The position numbers and the translations under genes are program-made. Under the pieces are notes generated by a model. The model was given only the letters and a program-made list of their open reading frames with translations. It did no database searches and was not told the origin of the DNA. From positions 31,892-95,891 of the forward strand of contig DAIUEV010000005.1 in NCBI GenBank assembly GCA_036844945.1: DNA of 64,000 bases, given 5' to 3'. This DNA comes from Palsa-461 sp036844945. GTDB taxonomy: Bacteria > Actinomycetota > Acidimicrobiia > Acidimicrobiales > RAAP-2. The stretch's first letter is position 1, and every line of letters begins with the position of its first letter. Below are positions 18,009-25,876 of the stretch, one piece after another.

Positions 18009-18629
18009 GGCTGCCTCCTCGTCGGTGGCTGATTGGGATTCGGGGCGAATCAGATGGTCACGCGGAGGGGAACGAGTGGGGGGATTGCTCGAGTGCTGCC
18101 ATGCGCGTCGTTCGACCCCCTCCGGTCGCGGACTGCTCTCCCGGACGACGGCACAATGTGCCGCATCCTCTCGTGGCCTAATTATTAGTCCGCCTCAGTT
18201 TTCCTTGTCCAGGGCCGCCAATGCCCGGGGCTCGCGGCGTGACGCCTGCTCCGAGGCGGCCAGGACGACCTGGCCGGCCGGTGTCGGTTCGTGCTGGACC
18301 GACGTGGACCGCGCTGCGATGACCTCGCTGCGTCAGGAGGACGGCTCCCCAGGCTGCCCGAACCCGGCCGAGAGAGTCGGCCCCGTCCTACGACTCGATG
18401 ATCGGCACGCCCACATGGGCGCCCGGTTCCCGAGGCCACGGCCCGGACGAGCCTTCTCCAACGCTTTTCGGTGCTCCCACTTGTCGTTCCCAGAACACGG
18501 CCTCGCATGCAAGGAACGCGAGCGGTGGACCCGAGCCGCTCGATCTCAGTTGTCTCTCGCTGAGTTACCCTCGGTGTGGTTCGCAGCTACCCAGGCTGTC
18601 CGTTGGGGGGACCGAAACGTTGGACAGTA
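18009..18629. other. Intergenic stretch upstream of hydrolases and MFS gene
   Basis: There is no coding frame with actinobacterial codon bias. A TACCCT hexamer at 18566-18571 could be a -10 box for the MFS gene. The base composition becomes less GC-rich rightward, which may mark the edge of acquired DNA. Confidence 0.35.
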
Positions 18630-20147
18630 GTGGGTAACGAAGGACTCGAATCGCACCGTGCAAGCGAGCGTCGACGCTGGCAGGCACTCGTCGTCCTTTC
18701 CGTTGGCCAACTCATGGTGGTGCTCGACAGCACCGTCGTGAATGTCGCTCTTCCTACGATCCAGCGAGACCTCCACTTCTCTCAGGCTTCGCTGGCATGG
18801 GTTGTGAACAGCTACCTCATTACGTTCGGCGGACTGTTGCTGTTTGGTGGTCGGCTCGGTGATCTGGTCGGACGCAAGCGACTGTTTTTGGTCGGTCTTG
18901 CCGCGTTCTCGATGACTTCCATGCTTTGCGGCATCTCCCCAAACGCCGGGTTGCTGGTGGCGGCCCGCTTCCTCCAAGGAGCGAGCGCTGCATTGATGTC
19001 TTCGATGGTGCTCGGAACGCTCTCTCCGATGTTCCCCGACCCACGTCAACGCACGAAAGCGCTCAGCATTTTCGCAGCGGTCACCATGGGGGGCGTTGCC
19101 CTCGGGCTCCCCCTTGGCGGCGTGTTGACCGAGCTGCTCAGTTGGCACTGGATCTTCTTCATCAATGTCCCGATTGGTCTGACCGCGCTTTTCCTGAGCG
19201 CCCGCCTCATCGACTCACACGCCGGCTTAGGGATCCGAGCGGGCGCTGACATCGTTGGAGCTCTCCTTGTCACCATCGCCCCGATGTTGGTGGTCTACGC
19301 CCTGATCGGAACAAACACAGATGGTTGGGGCTCGCCCCACACCCTTTTGCTCTTCTTCGGAGCGTTGGGTCTCGTCGTGGTGTTCATGGTCGTCGAGTCT
19401 CGAGTACGAACGCCACTGATCCCGCTCCACATCTTCCGTCACCGAAACCTCATGACCGCCAACGTGGTTCGCTTCGTCTTCCCCATGGGAGCGTTCTCGC
19501 TCAACTTCCTCGGTTCACAGTTCCTCCAGCATGTCGTCGGTTACAGTCCAATACGGACCGGGCTGGCGTTCCTTCCCAACAGCCTCGCGATCGCGGTCGT
19601 CTCCCTGGTCCTGGTGCCCACTCTCATGTGGCGCACCGGCCCAAAACCGTTGATCCTCGCGGGCCTGCTGCTGATTTCCGGCAGCTTGGTGCTCTTTGCA
19701 CAGACGCCGGTCGATGCCCACTATGTGGCGAACATCCTGCCGATCACACTTCTTCTCGGCATGGGCATTGGACTGGTATTCACCACCACTGTCGGTGTCG
19801 CTCTGTCAGACGTGGCGCCGACTGAGGCCGGTCTTGCCTCTGGGCTCACCAACGTCTCGGTTCAGATAGGGACGTCGATCGGCGTGGCCTTCCTCGCGTC
19901 GATTTCAGCGTCCCGAGCCGCTCATCTCCTGGCCCAAGGGATAGACAGACGGGACGCATTGGCTGGTGGCTTTCATCTGGGATTCCTCATCGCGGCCGGG
20001 TTGCCGTTGGTCTCCTTGATCATCGCAGCGGTTCTGATTCGATCGCGCCGACCAGAACATGAGGTGGACCGGAGCGAGATGGCTGCGGCCGAGGCAATGA
20101 CGATCCTGGAAATAACCGCCCCGGAGCAATTCATCCAACTCGACTGA
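18630..20147 (+). CDS. MFS drug transporter, DHA2 (EmrB/QacA) family
   Basis: A 505-residue exporter with 14 predicted helices. VVLDSTVVNVALPTIQRDL is the DHA2 motif D1 in helix 1, GRLGDLVGRKRLFLVG is motif A, and GVALGLPLGGVL resembles motif C of antiporters. It probably expels a hydrophobic or cationic compound using the proton gradient. The start is uncertain: GTG 18630 gives the usual short leader, and GTG 18576 is also open. Codons end in A or T far more often than in neighbouring genes, suggesting acquisition. It is followed after 70 bases by the sulfur-relay operon. Confidence 0.87.
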   Translation: MGNEGLESHRASERRRWQALVVLSVGQLMVVLDSTVVNVALPTIQRDLHFSQASLAWVVNSYLITFGGLLLFGGRLGDLVGRKRLFLVGLAAFSMTSMLCGISPNAGLLVAARFLQGASAALMSSMVLGTLSPMFPDPRQRTKALSIFAAVTMGGVALGLPLGGVLTELLSWHWIFFINVPIGLTALFLSARLIDSHAGLGIRAGADIVGALLVTIAPMLVVYALIGTNTDGWGSPHTLLLFFGALGLVVVFMVVESRVRTPLIPLHIFRHRNLMTANVVRFVFPMGAFSLNFLGSQFLQHVVGYSPIRTGLAFLPNSLAIAVVSLVLVPTLMWRTGPKPLILAGLLLISGSLVLFAQTPVDAHYVANILPITLLLGMGIGLVFTTTVGVALSDVAPTEAGLASGLTNVSVQIGTSIGVAFLASISASRAAHLLAQGIDRRDALAGGFHLGFLIAAGLPLVSLIIAAVLIRSRRPEHEVDRSEMAAAEAMTILEITAPEQFIQLD

Positions 20148-20217
20148 CCGGGGACTTTGTGCCCTTCCAGCCTCCACCGCCTGGCGGTCACGATGGAGGT
20201 GAGCGAAAGGGTCGCGC

Positions 20218-21477
20218 ATGCGTCGGATCGTCATCCTGGGCGGTGGGACCGGAGGAACCCTGGCGGCGAACCGCCTACGTCACACCCTCCCACCTGACGA
20301 GGTGGCCATTACGGTCGTCGATCGGAACGACGGCCACGTCTACCAGCCGGGGCTCTTGTTTGTGCCGTTCGGACTGGCACGCTCCGGGGAGCTGACGAGG
20401 CCACGCGGTGAGCAGCTCCACCCGGGAATCGACTACCTGGTGGATCCGGTCGACCGAGTCGACCTCGCATCGCGCCGGGTGTCGCTGGAGAGCGGGCACG
20501 TCCTCCCCTACGACGTGCTTGTCATCGCGTCTGGTGCCGTCCTTGCGCCGGAGGAGACGGACGGCCTGACCGGTGTCGGCTGGGGCGAGAAGACCTTCAC
20601 GTTCTATGACCCGACCGGGGCCGACGCCCTGGCCGCAGCACTGGATCGTTTCGTCGGAGGCCGGTTTGTCGTCAACGTGATCGACCTGCCGATCAAGTGT
20701 CCGGTCGCGCCGCTCGAGTTCTGCTTCCTCGCCGACTGGTTCTTCCGTCAAAGCTCGATGCGTGATCAGGTCGAGATCACATACGTGACCCCGCTCGACA
20801 GCGCGTTCACCATGCCGGTGGCCTCCCGTCGCCTTGGCGGGATGCTGACCGAGCGGGATATCGCGCTGGTGACCGAGTTCAACACTGGCGAGGTCGACGG
20901 GGCCGGGGGGCGGCTCGTCTCCTACGACGGACGCGAGGTGCCCTTCGACCTCGCGGTAGTGGTTCCGGTGCACAACGGCGCGGCGTACGTCACCCGCTCG
21001 GAAGGACTTGGCGATGCGCTCGGTTTTGTCCCGACCGACCCGCACACCCTCCAGTCGTCGGTGTCCCCGGACGTCTTTGTCATCGGCGACGCGGCGGCGC
21101 TGCCCGTCTCCAAGGCCGGCTCTGTCACCCACTTCGAGGGGGAGGTTCTGGCCGAGAACATCACTCGATTCCTTGCGGGCGAGCCCCTCGACGCCTCTTA
21201 CGACGGCCACGCCAATTGCTTCATCGAGACGGGGTTCTCGAAGGCCATGCTCATCGACTTCAACTACGACGTCGAGCCGCTGCCCGGACACTTCCCCGGC
21301 CGGATCGGGGTTCCGCTCATGAAGGAGACCCACCTGAACCACCTGGGCAAGCTCCTCTTCGAGTGGTTCTACTGGCACACCCTGCTCCCGGGCCGGGAGA
21401 TCCCCGGTGTGCATAGCGTCATGCCGATCGCCGGCAAGACCTTGTCGGCCAGGACGGAGGAGGTGCTCGCATCATGA
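20218..21477 (+). CDS. Sulfide:quinone oxidoreductase-like flavoprotein
   Basis: A 419-residue FAD protein. RRIVILGGGTGGTLAANRL binds the FAD ADP moiety and DVFVIGDAAALP the flavin end. Cys161 (IKCPVAPLEF) and Cys334 (HANCFIETGF) match the two redox cysteines of SQRs, which oxidise sulfide to a persulfide and pass electrons to quinone at the membrane. The C-terminus has an aromatic helix (LFEWFYWHTLLPG) suited to membrane binding. The ATG at 20218 follows a purine-rich site (gaaaggg). The stop overlaps the DsrC-like start (ATGA). Sulfide oxidation or detoxification is the likely role; other SQR-like substrates are possible. Confidence 0.82.
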   Translation: MRRIVILGGGTGGTLAANRLRHTLPPDEVAITVVDRNDGHVYQPGLLFVPFGLARSGELTRPRGEQLHPGIDYLVDPVDRVDLASRRVSLESGHVLPYDVLVIASGAVLAPEETDGLTGVGWGEKTFTFYDPTGADALAAALDRFVGGRFVVNVIDLPIKCPVAPLEFCFLADWFFRQSSMRDQVEITYVTPLDSAFTMPVASRRLGGMLTERDIALVTEFNTGEVDGAGGRLVSYDGREVPFDLAVVVPVHNGAAYVTRSEGLGDALGFVPTDPHTLQSSVSPDVFVIGDAAALPVSKAGSVTHFEGEVLAENITRFLAGEPLDASYDGHANCFIETGFSKAMLIDFNYDVEPLPGHFPGRIGVPLMKETHLNHLGKLLFEWFYWHTLLPGREIPGVHSVMPIAGKTLSARTEEVLAS

Positions 21478-21791
21478 CCACCGACACCATCGCCGGCGTC
21501 GACGTCGACCTCGACGAGGAGGGGTTCCTCGTTGACCCGGGACAGTGGACCGAGGACATCGCCATCGAACTGGCCCACCGGGAGGGCATCGCGTCGTTGA
21601 CGGACCGCCACTGGCAAGTGATTCGGTTCATGCGGGACGAGTACAGAGCCAAAGGGACCGGACCGCCGGTGCGGGCGCTCGCCCGCACCTCGGGTGTGCC
21701 CATCAAGGAGCTCTATGAGCTCTTCCCCAAGGGTCCAGCCAAGATCGCCGCCAAGATCGCCGGGATCCCCAAACCGCGCGGCTGCATCTGA
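21474..21791 (+). CDS. DsrC/TusE-family sulfur-carrier protein, single-cysteine type
   Basis: A 105-residue protein ending IAGIPKPRGCI, the mobile C-terminal arm of the DsrC/TusE family, with the penultimate Cys104 conserved. The second cysteine of true DsrC, eleven residues earlier, is Ala93 here, so it cannot make the internal trisulfide used by dissimilatory sulfite reductase. It resembles TusE-like carriers that take a persulfide from a DsrE-type partner. LTDRHWQVIRFMRDEY is the family's helical core. The start overlaps the SQR-like stop by four bases, so the products are translationally coupled. Confidence 0.86.
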   Translation: MTTDTIAGVDVDLDEEGFLVDPGQWTEDIAIELAHREGIASLTDRHWQVIRFMRDEYRAKGTGPPVRALARTSGVPIKELYELFPKGPAKIAAKIAGIPKPRGCI

Positions 21792-21818
21792 CCGCAGATC
21801 GAAACGGAGGTCGACCAT

Positions 21819-22286
21819 ATGGGTGAACGAATCGAGAAGGTGTCGATCATCGTGTCCAAGGGCTCCCTGGAGGGTGTGTATCCGGGCTTGATCATGGCAA
21901 ATGGCGCGAGAGCCGAGGGGATCGAGGCCAACCTGTTCTTCACCTTCTTCGGTCTCGACGCCATCCATCGCCGACGGCTGGACCACATCAAGGTGGCGGC
22001 GGTCGGGAACCCGGGCATGCACATGGCCAGCCTGCTCGGGGTGCTCCCGGGGATGTCGGCGATCGCCACGCACATGATCCAGAAGAAGATGGATGCCAAC
22101 GACATCCCCGGGATCCCCGAGTTCATGGAGATGATCGCCGACACCGGTTGCGGGATCTACGCCTGCAAGGCGTCAGTCGACCTGTTCGGTTTCACCAAAG
22201 ACGACTTCATCGACCAGGTGAAGGACATCATCACCGTGGGTGAGTTCTACGAGAAGGCCGCCGGTGGTGAGATCATCTTCACCTGA
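21819..22286 (+). CDS. DsrE2-like (DsrE/DsrF/DrsH family) persulfide carrier
   Basis: A 155-residue protein whose opening (KVSIIVSKGSLEGVYPGLIM) and ADTGCGIYACKASVDLFGF block identify the DsrE2-like branch. Cys116 aligns with the usual sulfur-carrying cysteine and Cys111 lies five residues before it. MHMASLLGVLPGMSAIATHM is a hydrophobic helix that often mediates membrane association or oligomerisation. Its ribosome site CGGAGG (21805-21810) is the best in the operon. It probably moves sulfane sulfur between the SQR-like enzyme, the DsrC-like protein and the rhodanese fusion next to it. Confidence 0.84.
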   Translation: MGERIEKVSIIVSKGSLEGVYPGLIMANGARAEGIEANLFFTFFGLDAIHRRRLDHIKVAAVGNPGMHMASLLGVLPGMSAIATHMIQKKMDANDIPGIPEFMEMIADTGCGIYACKASVDLFGFTKDDFIDQVKDIITVGEFYEKAAGGEIIFT

Positions 22287-23988
22287 ACGCGCCGAGCACA
22301 GCGAGGGCGTCGATCGAGCCAGCGAACCGATACGCGTGGTCGTCGTCGGCGGGGTCGCCGGCGGGATGTCCGCAGCGACGCGGCTGCGACGCCTCGACGA
22401 GCGTGCGGTCATCACCGTTCTGGAGCGCTCCGGCCACGTTTCGTACGCGAATTGCGGCCTGCCGTACTTCGTCGGCGGGGTGATCGAGGAAGAGGACGAT
22501 CTGCTCCTCCAGACCCCGGCGAGCCTTCATGCGCGGTTCCGTTTGGACGTCCGTGTCGGCACCGAGGTCGTCGGTATCGACACCGGTCACCACGAGGTGT
22601 CGTTCGTGTCGACGACCGGCCGGGCGACCGGAACCCTTCGATACGACAAGCTCATCCTGAGTCCGGGCGCGGTGCCGGTGCGGCCTCCGATCCCCGGTTT
22701 CGGAAGGGTCAGGGTCCTGCGTACGGTCGAGGATGCCGAGGCCCTCGCCTCCGATGTGCGCGGGACACCGAGGACGGCCGTCGTCATCGGAGCGGGCTTC
22801 ATCGGCCTCGAGACCGCCGAGAACCTCTCGCGCCAGGACATCGTCGTGACGGTCGTCGAGGCCATGGACCAGGTGCTCGCCCCTCTCGACCCAGAAATGG
22901 CGGTCCTGGTGGCGGCCGAGCTCGAGGCCAACGGCGTCGAGGTGGTGACCGGTGCGGCGGTCGCGGAGGTGACCGACGCCGGAGTACGCCTGGCCGACGG
23001 GCGCGAACTCGACGGTGAGCTCGTGGTCGGATCGGTGGGCATCCGCCCCGACGCCAGGCTGGCCGAGCTGGCCGGTCTCGCGATCGGACCGCATGGCGGC
23101 ATTTCGGTCGACGAGCGAAACCGGACAAGCGACCCAGACATCTACGCCGTGGGCGACGCCGTGGAGAAGCAGGACTGGGTGGGCGGGGCGCCGACGCTGA
23201 TCGCGCTGGCGAACGTGGCCAACCGGCAAGGCCGCCGGGTCGCCGACGACATCGGCGGGCTGATGCCGCGCCCAACCCGCTCACTCGGCACCGCGATCGT
23301 CAAGGTCTTCGGCCTGACGGCGGCGGCGACAGGGTGGAACGAGAAACGGCTCCGGGAGGCGGGACGACCGTACCGGGCGCTGCACTCGCACCCGCTGCAC
23401 CACGCCGGCTACTACCCGGGGGCCGAGCCGATGGCCTTGAAGCTCCTCTTCGACCCCGACGACGGGGCCATCCTCGGCGCGCAGGCGGTGGGGCGGGCCG
23501 GTGTCGACAAGCGGATCGACGTGCTCGCCACCGCCATCGAGGGTGGCGTGTCGGCCGAGCGGCTGGCTGATCTTGAACTCGCCTACGCACCGCCCTTCTC
23601 GTCGGCCAAGGACCCGGTCAACATGCTCGGCTACATGGCCGAAAACGTCCGGTCAGGGGCCTGTGAACTTGTCTCCTACGACGAGCTGGACCCACTGATC
23701 TCCGCAGGGTGGACGCTGCTCGATGTGAGGACGGAAAAGGAGTACGCCAACGGCGCGATCCCGGGGGCGCGCAACGTCCCGGTCGATGTACTGCGGGAGA
23801 AGATTCGGACGGGACCCGGACGCCTAGTCATCTACTGCGAGGTGGGCCACCGGGGCCACACCGCGACGGCGCTCGCCCATGAGCTCGGCTTTGAGGCACG
23901 AAACCTCGACGGCGGCTATCGCACGTGGCTGGCGGCCGACGCGGCCGCCGCCGGCGCCCCGCGCCGACTGGTCGGCATGCCTCTGTAG
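22240..23988 (+). CDS. CoA-disulfide reductase-like flavoprotein fused to rhodanese
   Basis: A 582-residue fusion. Residues ~32-475 are a pyridine-nucleotide disulfide reductase (VVVVGGVAGGMSAATRLRRL for FAD, AVVIGAGFIGLETAENL for NAD(P)H, DIYAVGDAVE) with SYANCGLPYF placing Cys72 at the CoA-disulfide position. Residues ~485-575 are a rhodanese domain with active-site loop CEVGHR and catalytic Cys533. Such CoADR-Rhd enzymes reduce polysulfide, CoA persulfide or sulfur with NAD(P)H. The listed GTG overlaps the previous gene by 47 bases; the fold starts about codon 32 and a GTG at 22336 would be too late, so the start is uncertain. Confidence 0.83.
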   Translation: MSSTRRPPVVRSSSPERAEHSEGVDRASEPIRVVVVGGVAGGMSAATRLRRLDERAVITVLERSGHVSYANCGLPYFVGGVIEEEDDLLLQTPASLHARFRLDVRVGTEVVGIDTGHHEVSFVSTTGRATGTLRYDKLILSPGAVPVRPPIPGFGRVRVLRTVEDAEALASDVRGTPRTAVVIGAGFIGLETAENLSRQDIVVTVVEAMDQVLAPLDPEMAVLVAAELEANGVEVVTGAAVAEVTDAGVRLADGRELDGELVVGSVGIRPDARLAELAGLAIGPHGGISVDERNRTSDPDIYAVGDAVEKQDWVGGAPTLIALANVANRQGRRVADDIGGLMPRPTRSLGTAIVKVFGLTAAATGWNEKRLREAGRPYRALHSHPLHHAGYYPGAEPMALKLLFDPDDGAILGAQAVGRAGVDKRIDVLATAIEGGVSAERLADLELAYAPPFSSAKDPVNMLGYMAENVRSGACELVSYDELDPLISAGWTLLDVRTEKEYANGAIPGARNVPVDVLREKIRTGPGRLVIYCEVGHRGHTATALAHELGFEARNLDGGYRTWLAADAAAAGAPRRLVGMPL

Positions 23989-24128
23989 CGACTCGTGCTG
24001 GCGACACGGTCGGACCCTTGCACGGTGACGCAGGGGGCCCGGCACCGATACCTCGTCGGCACCCCAAAGTGGCCGATGACCACCGCACCCGCGGTCGTCA
24101 CGCTGTACTTGCACGATCCCCTGGCGAC

Positions 24129-25376
24129 TCAGTTTCCGAAGTCCCAGCCGACCCCGTGGTCGAACTGGGTCAGGACGTTCTTCGCGATCAGGATCCGGTG
24201 GACCTCGTCAGGTCCGTCGGCCAGTCGCAGGGTCCGTGCTCCCTGGAACATCGCGAACAACGGCAGGTCTCCGGACACGCCGGCCGCGCCCCAGACCTGG
24301 ATTGCTCGGTCGACGACCCGCATATACGCGTTCGGCACAAAGACCTTGATGGCCGAGATGTCGGTGCGGGCGTCTTCATCGTTGGCTAACCGCTCCGCAC
24401 AGTGGATGGTCATAAGCCGAGAAGCTTGGATGTCCATGTAAGAGTCAGCGATGAAGCCCTGGATGAACTGCTTGGTCCTGAGCAATCCGCCGTGAACCTC
24501 GCGCTCGCGGGCCCGCTGGACCATGAGGTCGAACGCGCGCCACATCTGGCCGACCGAGTTCATGCAGTGGTAGACGCGACCGGCCCCGAGGCGGTCCTGG
24601 GCCGCCTGGTGTCCACTGCCCCTTGCGCCAAGCTGGTTCTCGAGGGGGACCCGAACGTCCTCGTAGACGATCTCGCAGTGGTCGCTCTCCACACCCCAGA
24701 CGTTGATGCCGCGGAGCACATCGACCCCAGGCGTGTCGCGCGGCACGATGATCTGAGTCATCGCCCCGTTGCCCCTTCCGTCACCATCGGGATCCTCGGT
24801 GCGGCACATGACAATGAAGAAGTCGGCCCGCTTGCCGTTTGAGGTGAACCACTTGTGCCCGTTGATCACCCACTCCTCCCCGTCTCGGCGTGCGGTCGTG
24901 CGGAGGGAGCGCGGATCGGAACCCGCTGCGTCGGGCTCGGTCATCGAGAAGCCCGACTGGAGCTTCCCTTCGATGAGGGGAATGAGCCACTTTTGCTTCT
25001 GTTCGTCGGTCCCATACCGCACGAGCAGGGTTTGGTTTCCCGAGTTCGGGGCCACCACGCCGAAGAGGGCCGCCCCGCCAACCGCGTAGGCGAGCACCTC
25101 GTTCATGTAGGCGAGCTCGAGGAAATCGAGGCCGGCGCCGCCGTATTCCTCTGGCAGATGGGGAGCCCACAGTCCGGCCTGGCGGACCTTGGTCTCGATG
25201 TGCTCACGCGCCGCCCGGCTCGCCGCAATGTCGCTCTCCGTGGCGCTCGCGTTGTTCCGAACCGCCCAGAGCAGGTTCTCGTTCGGCAGGATCTCCTTGT
25301 TAACGATCTCGGCGGTGAGCCCCCGGATCTCGTTGATGCGCTCGGATGCAGTGGGGATGGGTTGGACGTTCAACAT
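24129..25376 (-). CDS. Acyl-CoA dehydrogenase
   Basis: A 415-residue FAD enzyme for alpha,beta-desaturation of an acyl-CoA. MTEPDAAGSDPRSLRTTA is the flavin-binding segment, WVINGHKWFTSNG the beta-domain signature, and the C-terminal RLADGPDEVHRILIAKNVL closes the helical domain. The DGPDEVH ending is typical of the ACAD10/11-like branch used for longer or unusual chains. The ATG at 25376 has a caggag site. It stands alone, convergent with the sulfur operon across 140 bases. Confidence 0.9.
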   Translation of the reverse strand: MLNVQPIPTASERINEIRGLTAEIVNKEILPNENLLWAVRNNASATESDIAASRAAREHIETKVRQAGLWAPHLPEEYGGAGLDFLELAYMNEVLAYAVGGAALFGVVAPNSGNQTLLVRYGTDEQKQKWLIPLIEGKLQSGFSMTEPDAAGSDPRSLRTTARRDGEEWVINGHKWFTSNGKRADFFIVMCRTEDPDGDGRGNGAMTQIIVPRDTPGVDVLRGINVWGVESDHCEIVYEDVRVPLENQLGARGSGHQAAQDRLGAGRVYHCMNSVGQMWRAFDLMVQRAREREVHGGLLRTKQFIQGFIADSYMDIQASRLMTIHCAERLANDEDARTDISAIKVFVPNAYMRVVDRAIQVWGAAGVSGDLPLFAMFQGARTLRLADGPDEVHRILIAKNVLTQFDHGVGWDFGN

Positions 25377-25876
25377 CGAATGAGCTCCTGACCAGGCACG
25401 CGTCCCGGGCCGTTTTCAATCGAGCTTGCCGGAATTGCCCCCTTGGGGCCAGGGTATAAAGACCTGCTTGGACGCCCAGGTGGAGGTGGCTGCGGCGTTC
25501 GTGAGCCGCGTCATTGATCTCCACCCCGGGTCCGCCGCTCGACGGGCCCGTGCACCTGGTGGTGACGGGTGCTGCAACGGACCCGGCCGCTTTCAGAGGC
25601 TAGTCGTGAGCTCGAGATCTCCGGTATCGAGTCCTTCAAGACGTGATCTTTGAAGGACGGCTGACCGCTGGCATAGTCAGGGGGTGATCGCAAGACCGTT
25701 GCGGTCGGATCGGTCGTGGCCAGGACAGGGGTTCGCTTCTGAGAACTCCCTCCCGGGGTCTCCCCGATCCTCGTGCCGTCGGAACCACGTTCTCGCTCAA
25801 AGACGGGCTCTGCGGCGACGACCCCGAACACTGTGATCCGAAGAGCAGCTGTCCCCACCTGTACCCTGGGCCGGAA
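25377..25876. other. Intergenic stretch with TACCCT box
   Basis: No convincing gene is present. TACCCT at 25862-25867 lies nine bases before the ATG at 25877 and is a likely -10 for the secreted protein. The rest shows no structure that I can name. Confidence 0.35.
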
